This document shows, one piece after another, positions 7,517-16,186 of a DNA stretch of 51,442 nucleotides. Where the stretch lies: positions 1-51,442 of the forward strand of contig SUWI01000009.1 of NCBI GenBank assembly GCA_015061565.1. The letters run 5' to 3'. How positions within the stretch are numbered: position 1 is the stretch's first letter; each line of letters opens with the position of its first letter. Below the pieces are notes generated by a model that saw only the letters and a program-made list of their open reading frames with translations, was not told where the DNA came from and made no database searches. A program made the translations under genes and the position numbers. The DNA is from Lentisphaerota bacterium. Its GTDB lineage: Bacteria; Verrucomicrobiota; Lentisphaeria; Victivallales; UBA1829.

Positions 7517-8619
7517 TGGAATTCACTTACAACGGTCTGGTGCGCTGCGGATTCGGCTTTTACAATCCGAACCATGCGGCGGCGCTGTTCTGTTTCATCA
7601 TGCCGTTTTTCTGGGGCTGGAAACGTCTGATCTGGCTGGGGTATCTGCTTTCCGCTTTGCTGCTGATTCCGCTTTCCATGACCTTTTCCCGCACCGGGGT
7701 GATCGTGCTGGTTTTGGAGCTGTTCGCTTTTTATCTGCTTTCCGGCAGGAAAAATCTGAAACTGCTTTTGGCCGGAATTGCAGTGTTGATCTTATGCGCC
7801 GGTATCTGGGGAGTGCTCTCACGTTTTACCTGGGACAAAGCCATTTCAAACCGACCGGAAATCTGGCTGGCGGGGCTGAAAATCTATGCGGCCAATCCGT
7901 TCTTCGGTATCGGACTCGGGAATTCGGGATTGGTTGTCAGCACGTTTCTGCTGGACGGAATCGTCTGCCGGACGCTGGTCAATTCGCATTTGACGCTCCT
8001 GGCTGAAGGTGGACTGCTGATCGGTTTTCTCTGGTTCGGTTTGATCTTTTACGCTCTGCTCAACGGGATCCGGAAACCGGCAGTCTGGTGCGCCTTTGCG
8101 GGGCTGACGCTTTCCGCTTTCTGCGCCAGCGTGTTCGATTGGCCGATTCTGTTCGATTTTCGGACCTTCGGCGAACTCGGAATGGCCAATTTCCTGCTGT
8201 CATGGGTTCTGCTGCTTGTCTATATCGCCGCAGGATGTATTTTGGCTTGGGGTCGAATCAACAGAAAATGGCTGCTGTCCGCGGGAATCGCCGCACTGGC
8301 GACGGCGCTTCTTCCGCTGGCGTTTTATTCAAGTCAAACGCCGGTCGTCCGCGATGGCATGGTGCGGAAATCCGGTCGGGAAATGTCGCTGGTGTTATAT
8401 GACGACGAATGGAATCCGCGTTCCGTCCTGCCGTATCTGAAAGATGGTTATTTCCTGCCGCTGCGCAGCGGAAAAGTCAAATGTCCCCAAACTGTCAGGA
8501 CGGTCTGGTTCTTCGGTCAGGCGGCGGAATATGCACAGGATTATCCGGATGCGGAAAAGACCTTTGTTTCCCCGCCCGAATTTTTCGAGTTGCCCGAAGG
8601 AGCAAAGAAGATTGAATAA
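7513..8619 (+). CDS. O-antigen ligase/polymerase-like membrane protein, short N-terminus
   Basis: The 368-aa product has about eight hydrophobic segments and a periplasmic-type C-terminal ~85 residues. It opens directly with the FGFYNPNHAAALF motif that in O-antigen ligase/Wzy_C proteins normally follows several membrane helices. A second landmark is the loop with ANPFFGIGLGNSG...NSHLTLLAEGG, characteristic of the family. Family members usually exceed 400 aa, so the first helices appear to be missing. The start ATG overlaps the stop of the hydrolase gene. Either this is a genuine short form coupled to the hydrolase, or the 5' part was lost when the hydrolase genes came in. Ligase activity is therefore uncertain. 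Confidence 0.7.
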   Translation: MMEFTYNGLVRCGFGFYNPNHAAALFCFIMPFFWGWKRLIWLGYLLSALLLIPLSMTFSRTGVIVLVLELFAFYLLSGRKNLKLLLAGIAVLILCAGIWGVLSRFTWDKAISNRPEIWLAGLKIYAANPFFGIGLGNSGLVVSTFLLDGIVCRTLVNSHLTLLAEGGLLIGFLWFGLIFYALLNGIRKPAVWCAFAGLTLSAFCASVFDWPILFDFRTFGELGMANFLLSWVLLLVYIAAGCILAWGRINRKWLLSAGIAALATALLPLAFYSSQTPVVRDGMVRKSGREMSLVLYDDEWNPRSVLPYLKDGYFLPLRSGKVKCPQTVRTVWFFGQAAEYAQDYPDAEKTFVSPPEFFELPEGAKKIE

Positions 8620-8649
8620 CTGTTTATTCTCTGAAACGGTTTGCCGGGA

Positions 8650-9765
8650 TCAGATACATTCGTCGCGCCGACCGTAACGGCCGGCCCACATGTCGGACAG
8701 GGTGACGGTTGCGCTCCGGCTTTTCCGGGAATACGGGATCATTTCGCCCCACAGATCGTCCAGGTTGATCTCCGCCATGCAGGTGGAATAATCGCCTGCT
8801 CCGTAATAGAGCCGGATGATATTCCCTTCCTCCATGATCGCGCCGCAGGGGAAAATCACATTTTCACGCCAGAACAATTCCATGTTGCCGGTTTCATAAT
8901 CCGCTTCAGGCACCAGCAGCGGTTTCGGTGTCATGGCGAGGAGCTGAAACGGATCATTTTTGTCCAGCAGGACCGCTCCGCAAGTGTAGCGCGAACACCA
9001 TTTCGAACCATCCGGATAGGTGATTTCCCGGTCCGGATCGTTGTCAACCGCATGGAAGAAAAGCACGTATCCTTTCTCCGTTTCGACCGGCGGCGCGGCG
9101 GCGCCGATCTTGAAAGTGGCGAACGGCACATCCTCCACGCCCAGCAGGAGTTCCGATTCACCCCAATGGATCAGATCCGTCGAATACGATGCCCAAATGC
9201 AATATTGCGGTTTCGGAGCGGCGACAGGCAGGATAACCGGACGCTCCAGACGCCAGTATTTGCCGTTGATCTTATACGGGCACAGCATCAGGTTCCGCTG
9301 GGCGGGAATACCGAGGTAAACCACCTCGAAATCGTCGCCGCCTTTCCATACGGCGAATCCGGGGCGTTCCCCGTGCAGGGAATTGAAACAGAAACTCAGA
9401 TAAAGCCTGTCTTCCAGCACGGTCAGCCGGGCGTCGTTCACCCAGCCGAGTTCCTGTCCTTTCCAATGAAATACGCACGGCTTGTCATGAGCGGTCCAAT
9501 GGAGACCGTCTTCGCTTTCCGCCAGGCCGGTGCCGGAATCGAGGATGCCCTCGGCGGAGTCGTTGCCGCGGAATCTGTCGTACCGGAACGCCATGTAATA
9601 ACTGCCATGGTATTTCGCCGTTCCGGCATTGAATGCGAGGTTGCAGGGGAACGGCACGGCGGATGCGGTCAGCAGCGGATTGAGGCAGCAGCGTTTCACG
9701 ATCGGCGAACTTTTCAGCGGTCCGACTGATGCCTCCGGTTCGAAAGGATTGAGGTATTTTTTCAT
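8650..9765 (-). CDS. glycoside hydrolase family 130 protein (beta-mannoside phosphorylase/mannosidase-like)
   Basis: The 371-aa cytoplasmic protein shows the five-bladed beta-propeller pattern of GH130: FNAGTAKYHGSYYMAFRYDR near residues 47-66, LAESEDGLHW, VNDARLTVLEDRLYLSFC, WASYSTDLIHWGESELLL, and FPCGAIMEEGNIIRLYYGAGD near the end. GH130 enzymes phosphorolyse or hydrolyse beta-mannosides. It has no signal peptide, so it would act on imported oligosaccharides. It is the last gene of the minus-strand operon started at 13566, 46 bases after the large secreted protein. It is convergent with the O-antigen-ligase-like gene, 30 bases apart. Phosphorylase versus hydrolase cannot be decided here. 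Confidence 0.85.
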   Translation of the reverse strand: MKKYLNPFEPEASVGPLKSSPIVKRCCLNPLLTASAVPFPCNLAFNAGTAKYHGSYYMAFRYDRFRGNDSAEGILDSGTGLAESEDGLHWTAHDKPCVFHWKGQELGWVNDARLTVLEDRLYLSFCFNSLHGERPGFAVWKGGDDFEVVYLGIPAQRNLMLCPYKINGKYWRLERPVILPVAAPKPQYCIWASYSTDLIHWGESELLLGVEDVPFATFKIGAAAPPVETEKGYVLFFHAVDNDPDREITYPDGSKWCSRYTCGAVLLDKNDPFQLLAMTPKPLLVPEADYETGNMELFWRENVIFPCGAIMEEGNIIRLYYGAGDYSTCMAEINLDDLWGEMIPYSRKSRSATVTLSDMWAGRYGRRDECI

Positions 9766-9811
9766 GTTGACTTTCTCATTCGTTGAGAGCGGTATGAACT
9801 TTCAAAAATCG

Positions 9812-12800
9812 TCATTTTGCGGCGGTGATGTGGAACAATCCGAACTTGCCCGGTTCCACCTGAAATTCGAATTCACGGCCGGCTGAAAAACTTTTACCCG
9901 TATTCAGATCCAGGACCTTTGCCTTGCTGTACGGCAGCATGACCACGGTCGACGGTTCGGCCTTGAGGTAATTTCCTGCCAGAAGCAGCAATTCATTGTC
10001 CCGCCGGACCAAGCTGCAGAGCATTTTGCCGGTGCGGTCCCTGACCTCGGAATAATCGCCGTTGATCAGCAGATCCTCATAAGGGGCAAGTTTCATGACC
10101 GCGAGCGCATGGTAATAAAAATCCAGCGGCGAATCGGTGAAATAGCTGAACTGGAAATACAGGATGCCGCCGGCGCCGTTCATCAGCGCTTCCAGGACGA
10201 TCGGTTCGACCCAGCGGGAGTCATATTCCCCGTAGCATCCGGTGGTGAGCCAGGGCATGATGTCGCGTCTGCCGATCTGCCGGTAATTGCTCCGGACCGA
10301 CCGGTGGATTTCCTCCGGATGGGCGCCCACATACAGACTGGGCTGGGCGCTTTTGACGATCCCCGGATAAACATCGTTGAAACGGCAGATCCCGTACCGG
10401 CTTTCGCAATCCAGACCATACAGGTGCAGAACGGGCATGGGAATGCCGGCTTCTTTCGCCGCTTTGTCCAATGCGGCGGAGATGTCGGAAAGCAGACGTT
10501 TGCCGCAGCTGTACATGTATTCGGTCTCGCTCAGTCCGGATTTTCTGATGGCTTCCACGCAGCGCGAACATTCTTTGGCGGAACGGCGGAACGCACTGCC
10601 GAAACATTCGATATCCAGCAGCACATGGTCCGGTTTGCTCATGACCGCACAACGGGCGATCCGTTCCATTTCCTGCCGGTAGAATTTGCCGGTGTAACTG
10701 GGGCAGACCAGTTTGGACGCCGGATCGGTGATACAGAAAGTTTCCGAACCTTTCTTGTGTTTCCAGAGGAATTCATGCACGGACGAGTCGTTCATGAAAA
10801 TTTTCAGTCCGGCCTGCCGCAGCTGATCATATTTCAGGCTCATCCGGGCCTGCACGGCCTCGGAACGGCCAACGTAATAACGGGGAAACACACCGGCGCT
10901 GTTGAAACCGAAACGCTGATAATTCTTCAGGAATCCGGGATAGGCGTCCAGGAGCGCTTCCGAGTTCATCCATGCCAGACATATCGGAATTTTCCGGAAG
11001 GTTTCGAACTTCGGCAGCGTGACGATTTTGAGGGGCAGGGACTGCTTGAAACCGGTTTTGCCGTCATACTCCACATAAATGTTGGCCGGAGGCAGACGGT
11101 CCGGAGTGTCATTGCCGCTGAGGATATAAATATATTTGAGCTTGAGTTTTGCATTGACCGGCAGACGGAACCGGCTGTATTTGACTCCGCCGACGGTGAT
11201 TTTTTCCGCTTTGAAATTGTGAACGGTCAAGGGTTCCGGCAGTTCCAGAACGACCTCGGCTTTCCCGATTTTTCCGGGTTCCGTCCGATAATCGGTGATC
11301 TCGATCTCCTGCGGAGCTGCCACGCCTTTGACGACGGCCAGTTCCGGCACGCGCGGACCTGCGGTCAGACCATCATTCGGGATACCGATCCCTTTGCCCT
11401 GATAGGCACGGTTGAACCCGGCATCTTTTTTCTCCGCGGCAATGACCGCCATTTCATCGCTGAAGAAATGCACATCGAGCGTAAGTTTCACAATGATATA
11501 CCGGGCATCCGCATTGACCGGCAGCCGGAAGGTCTTGCAGACACTTTCGCTGAAGGGACGGTCCTCCGGATAGTAATAGGTCGTGACAAAGTCGCTTTGT
11601 GCGGCTTCGGCGGGAGCCAGCTTGTTCATTTCCGATGCGGCAAAGAAAGTTTTGCCGTCTTTGGAGACCAGCACCTCGAATTTCTTCGGCCAGCGGAAAT
11701 GGGTGACTGCGCCGCCCAGGGCACGCAAGGCGATGTAATCCACGGGGGCAACTTTCCCCAGATCTATCCGCATGAGCACTTTGCTGAAATCCTTTTTTCC
11801 GCTGCCGTCGAAAAAGCCGACCGCCTTGCGGTCGAACCAGATCTTGTCGTCATTGTGGCTGGAAAGCGAGCCGTCGGTGAGGTCGAGTTCATCGTTGCCC
11901 GCTTCCCCTTTCCGGTCTTCCGTCAGCGGATAAGCCGACCGGGGAATGAATTTGATCCGTTTCCCCAAGGCCAGATTCTTCCGGTTCAGGGTCAGGTCAA
12001 ACCACATCCGGCGGTTGTCCCGCACCGTCGGCGTGGCGGCCGCAAAAAGTTCTTCCGGGATTTTGTTGGCGGTTTCCAGTTTGACCGGAAAAGGCATGGT
12101 GAAATAACTCTCCACGCCGTCAAGTTCTGCTGCCGCGATCAGCCGGATTTTGGCCGCGGCTGTATCCAGCGAATAGGCATCATCAGTGACCTTCACGCTG
12201 GCGGCATAACACTTTTCATTTTCGTTGTAAACCATCTCGATGGACGGTTCCTTGCATAGCCGGAAATCCTGCAGGTTCCGGCTGCCGCGCGCCATGATGA
12301 AGACCCGGACCTTTACCGGATTGGCGCACCGGGCCGGGCGGAAGATTCTGAAGAGAAGCGTATCTCCGGCTTTCAACGCGCCGGCGGCGGGCTCCTTGAC
12401 TGCAGTCAGACTGTTTTCCGGAGCTTCCGAAATCTCATAGCTCCGGTAATTGATCCAGGCGCCGGCTTTGTTGCGCGCACCCCATTGGTTGATGGAAAAG
12501 GCGAAGGACTTGTCGATCCGGGGCGAATAGGTGTTGATGCCGGAAAAGATCACACCGAACGAACGACGGTCGAAATCCGACACGCTGCCGACCCAGGCAT
12601 TCGAACCGGAATTTTCCATGCCGTCGACTTTGATCTGGAGATATTTGCCCTCGGGTATGGGTTTCAGATATTTCCAGAGCTGTCCGAAATTTCCTTTGGC
12701 ATGGGGCAGGACGGCCGCCCGAACGCAGTCCCCGTTTTTTTCGCAGCCGATCCGCAGCTGTTTCCAGTTCGCCAGATCATCGGTGAAATTGATCGGTCCG

Positions 12801-12862
12801 CCTGATATTGAAAGGACGATCCCCAGCAGGAGAACCATCGCAAATATTTGCTCTTTTTTCAT
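9812..12862 (-). CDS. large secreted discoidin/TIM-barrel protein, putative glycosidase
   Basis: The 1016-aa protein starts at the ATG at 12862, giving a clean signal peptide (MKKEQIFAMVLLLGIVLSIS); an upstream in-frame ATG would add residues that overlap the pseudopilin gene. Order: N-terminal jelly-roll-like region, a galactose-binding/F5-8 discoidin-type module (NLALGKRIKF... LDLTDG... IDLGKV... FEVLVSKDGKTFF, about residues 295-480), a beta linker, then a TIM-barrel-like catalytic region (FGFNSAGVFPRYYVG, HVLLDIECFG near residue 775, GGILYFQFSYF) and a C-terminal beta domain. DIECFG offers candidate acidic catalytic residues. I do not recognise a numbered GH family. A truncated paralogue of its N-terminal half lies at 50306, and the DIE motif recurs in the protein at 47924. 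It lies between a pseudopilin and GH130. Confidence 0.75.
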   Translation of the reverse strand: MKKEQIFAMVLLLGIVLSISGGPINFTDDLANWKQLRIGCEKNGDCVRAAVLPHAKGNFGQLWKYLKPIPEGKYLQIKVDGMENSGSNAWVGSVSDFDRRSFGVIFSGINTYSPRIDKSFAFSINQWGARNKAGAWINYRSYEISEAPENSLTAVKEPAAGALKAGDTLLFRIFRPARCANPVKVRVFIMARGSRNLQDFRLCKEPSIEMVYNENEKCYAASVKVTDDAYSLDTAAAKIRLIAAAELDGVESYFTMPFPVKLETANKIPEELFAAATPTVRDNRRMWFDLTLNRKNLALGKRIKFIPRSAYPLTEDRKGEAGNDELDLTDGSLSSHNDDKIWFDRKAVGFFDGSGKKDFSKVLMRIDLGKVAPVDYIALRALGGAVTHFRWPKKFEVLVSKDGKTFFAASEMNKLAPAEAAQSDFVTTYYYPEDRPFSESVCKTFRLPVNADARYIIVKLTLDVHFFSDEMAVIAAEKKDAGFNRAYQGKGIGIPNDGLTAGPRVPELAVVKGVAAPQEIEITDYRTEPGKIGKAEVVLELPEPLTVHNFKAEKITVGGVKYSRFRLPVNAKLKLKYIYILSGNDTPDRLPPANIYVEYDGKTGFKQSLPLKIVTLPKFETFRKIPICLAWMNSEALLDAYPGFLKNYQRFGFNSAGVFPRYYVGRSEAVQARMSLKYDQLRQAGLKIFMNDSSVHEFLWKHKKGSETFCITDPASKLVCPSYTGKFYRQEMERIARCAVMSKPDHVLLDIECFGSAFRRSAKECSRCVEAIRKSGLSETEYMYSCGKRLLSDISAALDKAAKEAGIPMPVLHLYGLDCESRYGICRFNDVYPGIVKSAQPSLYVGAHPEEIHRSVRSNYRQIGRRDIMPWLTTGCYGEYDSRWVEPIVLEALMNGAGGILYFQFSYFTDSPLDFYYHALAVMKLAPYEDLLINGDYSEVRDRTGKMLCSLVRRDNELLLLAGNYLKAEPSTVVMLPYSKAKVLDLNTGKSFSAGREFEFQVEPGKFGLFHITAAK

Positions 12863-12879
12863 AAACAGGAATCCGCCTT

Positions 12880-13566
12880 TCATTTGCAATTGGCGATGCA
12901 TCCGTTGGAATCTTTGTTGCAAGGCCGTTCATATCCGTTTTTCAGTTTTTCCACCTTGTCGGAATCCGTGCTCCGCAGCCGGAATTCCGCATGACCGTCC
13001 AGATATGAACTGTTCATCCGTCCGGTTCCATGACGGTTGCTGGTATAACCGTCCGCGATGATGGCATAACTGTCTTTCCTGTTGCTGTCCATCTGCATGA
13101 CGACGGCGGAAGGTTTTTTGGCGGAAGACATTCTTCTGACCGGGGCGGTGTAATGCATGAAGTAGATATTGACCCCGTAGTGGCTGTATTGGAATTTCGG
13201 GCTGGCCCCGGTCGGAGTCTGTTCGGTCGGACAGACGAAAATCTTGTAATAACCGGTCATGGCCTGGCCGTTGCTTTTGGCGGGCGCTTTGGAATTGATC
13301 GTCTGAATGAGGACCGACCACCACATATTCACCGCATTCCATTTATTGTAAGCCAGACCGCAGGGAATATGTTCGCGGTTGTTGTCCGCATACAGCAGGG
13401 TCGCGGAAGCCATGGTTTTCAACTGCGAAAGACAGGTGATCTTCCGGGCCGTTTCCCGTGCCTTGTTCAGCGCCGGCAGCAGCATCGCCGCCAGGATCGC
13501 GATAATGGCAATCACGATGAGAAGTTCGATCAATGTAAAATTCCAGCTTGCGGATTGCTTTTTCAT
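12880..13566 (-). CDS. type II pseudopilin, PVC-type, leading the GH130 operon
   Basis: The 228-aa protein has the prepilin N-terminal methylation motif [17 protein letters not shown] starting near residue 10, followed by [21 protein letters not shown], a central variable region and C-terminal [11 protein letters not shown], a variant of the H-x9-DG signature with ten residues between. Such proteins are cleaved by prepilin peptidase and assemble with type II secretion/type IV pilus machinery. The ATG at 13566 is preferred because GAAAGGGG lies just before it; an ATG nine codons upstream has no such site. It is the first gene of the operon and is divergent from the regulator at 13762. A role in exporting or presenting the neighbouring enzymes is inference. 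Confidence 0.88.
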   Translation of the reverse strand: MKKQSASWNFTLIELLIVIAIIAILAAMLLPALNKARETARKITCLSQLKTMASATLLYADNNREHIPCGLAYNKWNAVNMWWSVLIQTINSKAPAKSNGQAMTGYYKIFVCPTEQTPTGASPKFQYSHYGVNIYFMHYTAPVRRMSSAKKPSAVVMQMDSNRKDSYAIIADGYTSNRHGTGRMNSSYLDGHAEFRLRSTDSDKVEKLKNGYERPCNKDSNGCIANCK

Positions 13567-13604
13567 TTTTCCCCTTTCGGTTAATGTTTTCACGTTTTGG
13601 AATA

Positions 13605-13633
13605 ATTATAATCATTTCCTCCGGATCCTGCAA
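13605..13633 (-). promoter_or_regulatory. promoter of the pseudopilin/GH130 operon
   Basis: Read on the minus strand, TTGCAG (13628-13633) and TATAAT (13605-13610) are 17 bases apart, about 40 bases upstream of the pseudopilin start. A perfect 12-bp palindrome CCCCGGCCGGGG lies just upstream at 13635-13646 and could be an operator or a structural element. Confidence 0.6.
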
Positions 13634-13677
13634 CCCCCGGCCGGGGAAAAGTCTCCATAAAAAAATACCGCTGAAAA

Positions 13678-13701
13678 AATCAGTACGGAAAATCAGTACG
13701 G
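13678..13701 (+). promoter_or_regulatory. tandem operator-like direct repeat
   Basis: AATCAGTACGG occurs twice, at 13678-13688 and 13691-13701, in phase at 13-base spacing. It sits immediately upstream of the regulator's -35 element and between the two divergent promoters. This is a likely binding site for the GntR/LacI-type regulator encoded next to it. The GTAC core is self-complementary. Confidence 0.55.
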
Positions 13702-13702
13702 T

Positions 13703-13731
13703 TTGCAAATCATGATTTCCTATGTTATATT
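13703..13731 (+). promoter_or_regulatory. promoter of the GntR/LacI-type regulator gene
   Basis: TTGCAA (13703-13708) and TATATT (13726-13731) are 17 bases apart, and the start codon follows 30 bases later. The -35 element abuts the tandem AATCAGTACGG repeat, which would suit autoregulation. Confidence 0.5.
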
Positions 13732-13761
13732 GACGGCAGAAGCAAACAGGAATATCGGACA

Positions 13762-14829
13762 ATGAATCCAAAACCGGGCATACGCAACCGGAAAATCAGC
13801 CGCGTCTGCGAGTATCTGACGAATACCCTGCTGCAGCTGCCGTATGGAGGGCGGCTGCCGGGGATTCGGACGGTCATGCGGGAGACGGGGACCGGACAAT
13901 TCACCGTGACGCACGCGCTGAAGCACCTGGAACAGCAGGGACTGATCCGGATCACGCCGGACCGCGGATCTTTCCGGCTCGAACCGGCGGAGACCATCCG
14001 GGAAATCCGGCTGCTGCACTGGTCCACCAACGCATTGCACAGCTCGGATTTCGTCGGGATCATCTTTCAGCGGCTGCAGGAACATGCGAAGGCCGCGAAC
14101 TGGAAGATCACCATCGAAAACGCCGGGGTTCGGCCGCCGGGAAAGCTGGCGAAGGAACTGCTCGATTCGGGAATATCCAAGGTGATCGTCTACGGCGCGG
14201 CCCAGCCGGATTTCGCCCGCGAGCTCAAGGGCTGCATGAAACTCTGTCTGGAACTCCTGCCGAGGCATGCGGAACGGCTCGTCACCGAATTGCGCGATTC
14301 GCCCGAAATGACCGTCCTGCAGATGGATTATCTGCTGAAACGGGGCTACCGCCGGATCGGTTATCTGCATTTCTGCGGCAATGACATGTATCAGTATCCC
14401 GTCCAGATGCACCGCCTGATGGATTATTACCGGATCATGGCCGAAAACGGCCTGCGGGCTGATCCCGACTGGGTCTTTTCCTGTCCGGAACCCTTCGAAA
14501 ATCTGGAATCCGGACTGGAACGGATCATGCGGTCTTCACCGAAACCGGAGGTCCTGATCGTGCCCGGGGTGTTCCTGAACCGGCTGTATGCTTACTGCCG
14601 CAGACACCGCATCCGGATCGGCAGGGATCTCGCGGTTTTCAGCCAGGATGAGATCGATGAAGAACTGTCGCCCGAGCCGACCACGATCACGAACAATCCC
14701 GTCGAGATCGCCGAAACGTTCTGGCCGATGTTTCAGGCGGCGGAACGGGGCGAAAAAGTGGAAAGCGCTTATACGGAACTTTTCATCCGCACCGGCCAGA
14801 CCGTGCCGAGCCTGAAATCGAAGTCCTGA
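13762..14829 (+). CDS. transcription regulator, GntR-type DNA-binding domain with LacI-type sensor
   Basis: The 355-aa protein has an N-terminal winged helix of the GntR kind (residues ~12-75, with GGRLPGIRTVMRETG... TVTHALKHLEQQGLIR and a wing ending RGSFRLE). A periplasmic-binding-protein-like sensor domain follows, as in LacI/GalR proteins (ISKVIVYGAA, RGYRRIGYLHF, PEVLIVPGVFLNRLY, DLAVFSQDEID... TTITNNPVEIAE). It should bind DNA as a dimer and respond to a sugar or sugar phosphate. It is divergent from the pseudopilin/GH130 operon, with a tandem repeat between them, so it probably controls that operon. The effector is unknown. It resembles the regulator at 25561 in architecture. Confidence 0.85.
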   Translation: MNPKPGIRNRKISRVCEYLTNTLLQLPYGGRLPGIRTVMRETGTGQFTVTHALKHLEQQGLIRITPDRGSFRLEPAETIREIRLLHWSTNALHSSDFVGIIFQRLQEHAKAANWKITIENAGVRPPGKLAKELLDSGISKVIVYGAAQPDFARELKGCMKLCLELLPRHAERLVTELRDSPEMTVLQMDYLLKRGYRRIGYLHFCGNDMYQYPVQMHRLMDYYRIMAENGLRADPDWVFSCPEPFENLESGLERIMRSSPKPEVLIVPGVFLNRLYAYCRRHRIRIGRDLAVFSQDEIDEELSPEPTTITNNPVEIAETFWPMFQAAERGEKVESAYTELFIRTGQTVPSLKSKS

Positions 14830-14853
14830 CCCCGCCTGATAAATCCATGTTTT

Positions 14854-15915
14854 TCAGTCTTTTCCCGGCGTGTCATCCAGGTCGGGATAGAGATATTCCT
14901 CGCCGCAGTAATTGCAGTAGGTGCGGAACCGTCCTTCGGCTTTGACCAGATAATCCGGCACCAGCGGAACTTTGCCGCCGCCCCTGGGCAGGTCGATCAC
15001 GAAATGCGGATTCGCCATGCCCGAACTCCAGCCGCGCAGGGCTTTCACGATCTCGATCCCTTTCGACAGCGGCGTCCGGAAATGTTCCGTGCCGTAGATC
15101 AGATCGCACTGGAAAATATAATACGGCTTGACCCGCGCCTCCAGCAGTTTCCACATGAGCTCGCGCATCACTTCCGGATCGTCATTCACTCCCTTGAGCA
15201 GCACGGTCTGGCTGCCCAGCGGTATGCCCGCCTCCGCCAGACGGTTCAATGCTTTGATCGCCGGTCCGGTCAGTTCGGCCGGATGGTTGAAATGCACATT
15301 CACATACAGCGGATGGTATTTCTTCAGCATCCGCACCAGTCTGACGGTGATGCGTTCGGGCAGCATGGCGGGCGTGCGCGTCCCGATCCGGATGATGCGG
15401 ATATGTTCCGCCGCCCGGACGCCTTTCAGGATGTATTCGATCCGGTCGTCGTCGAGCAGGAACGGATCGCCGCCCGAGATCAGCACGTCGCGCAGTTCCT
15501 TGTGTGCCCTGATATAGGCAAGTCCCTCGTCGATCTGTTTTTTTCCCACGCGGAACGGCGCGCGGAATTTCCGTTTGCGCGTGCAGAAACGGCAGTACAT
15601 CGCACATTCGCCGCTGACCAGGAAAAGACAGCGGTCGGGATATTTCTGGACGATGCATTCCTCCTTGCCGAACCGGACCTCGCCGAGGGGATCGTCCAGC
15701 AGGTCGCCGCTCGCGGTCAGTTCGCGCCCATCGGGGACGCATTGGAGGAAGAGCGGATCGCCGGGGGATCCGATCCGTTCCAGCACGGGCCGCGGGATCC
15801 GGAAAGGAAAGACTTTCCCCACCTTCCGCAGTTCGTCGGCGGACAGCTGAAAACGTTCCGCCAGTTCCGCGGGATCATGCAGTGCATCCCGCAGGATTTT
15901 CTTCCATTTTTCCAC
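14854..15915 (-). CDS. KamA-family radical SAM protein (lysine 2,3-aminomutase-like)
   Basis: The 353-aa product carries the radical SAM cysteines in CAMYCRFCTRKRKF, the SAM/PLP-type motif LISGGDPFLL, IRIGTRTPAMLPERIT, VHFNHPAELT and a C-terminal CNYCGEEYLYPD cysteine cluster. The aminomutase family isomerises lysine with SAM, an Fe4S4 cluster and PLP; short members include EpmB, which modifies elongation factor P. The reading frame is open well upstream, but the only good start is GTG at 15915, following GGGGAATG. ATG at the far end of the frame has no ribosome binding site and would fuse promoter-like DNA. No epmA/efp neighbour is seen, so free-lysine versus protein substrate is open. It converges on the regulator gene with 24 bases between. 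Confidence 0.82.
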   Translation of the reverse strand: MEKWKKILRDALHDPAELAERFQLSADELRKVGKVFPFRIPRPVLERIGSPGDPLFLQCVPDGRELTASGDLLDDPLGEVRFGKEECIVQKYPDRCLFLVSGECAMYCRFCTRKRKFRAPFRVGKKQIDEGLAYIRAHKELRDVLISGGDPFLLDDDRIEYILKGVRAAEHIRIIRIGTRTPAMLPERITVRLVRMLKKYHPLYVNVHFNHPAELTGPAIKALNRLAEAGIPLGSQTVLLKGVNDDPEVMRELMWKLLEARVKPYYIFQCDLIYGTEHFRTPLSKGIEIVKALRGWSSGMANPHFVIDLPRGGGKVPLVPDYLVKAEGRFRTYCNYCGEEYLYPDLDDTPGKD

Positions 15916-16007
15916 GTTCCATTCCCCGGTTGAATGAGCGTAATATAGCACAGTTCGGGTCAAAAGCAATCCCCCTTTCCGCGAACCGCGGGGGAATCGG
16001 AAGTGCT

Positions 16008-16054
16008 GGGCCAAAGGCCCAATAGGACTTATAAGTCTTATAGGGCTTATTTTA
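16008..16054. repeat. 9-base-period repeat and palindrome in intergenic region
   Basis: ATAGGACTT, ATAAGTCTT and ATAGGGCTT follow one another at nine-base spacing (16022-16048) after GGGCCAAAGGCCC. The centre GACTTATAAGTC (16026-16037) is a perfect palindrome, and the whole can fold into a long imperfect hairpin followed by TTATTTT. The rest of the 271-base gap between the GTG start of the radical SAM gene and the adaptor gene is AT-rich, and no further gene is seen in it. Confidence 0.6.
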
Positions 16055-16186
16055 AAAAACCATTTGAAAAATATAATTGTGCAATTATGTTATCAACTGA
16101 ATATTTTGGTTTCTCATGCAATATTCCGGCATGGGAAAACGTTATAAAGGATATCGATCGGAAAACATTCAACCTTGGAGAGAAAG

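Noticed and set aside
15916-16014. N-terminal extension of the radical SAM gene up to an ATG at 16014
   Set aside because: The extra residues do not resemble the family, no ribosome binding site precedes that ATG, and the stretch is promoter-like. GTG at 15915 after GGGGAATG is preferred.
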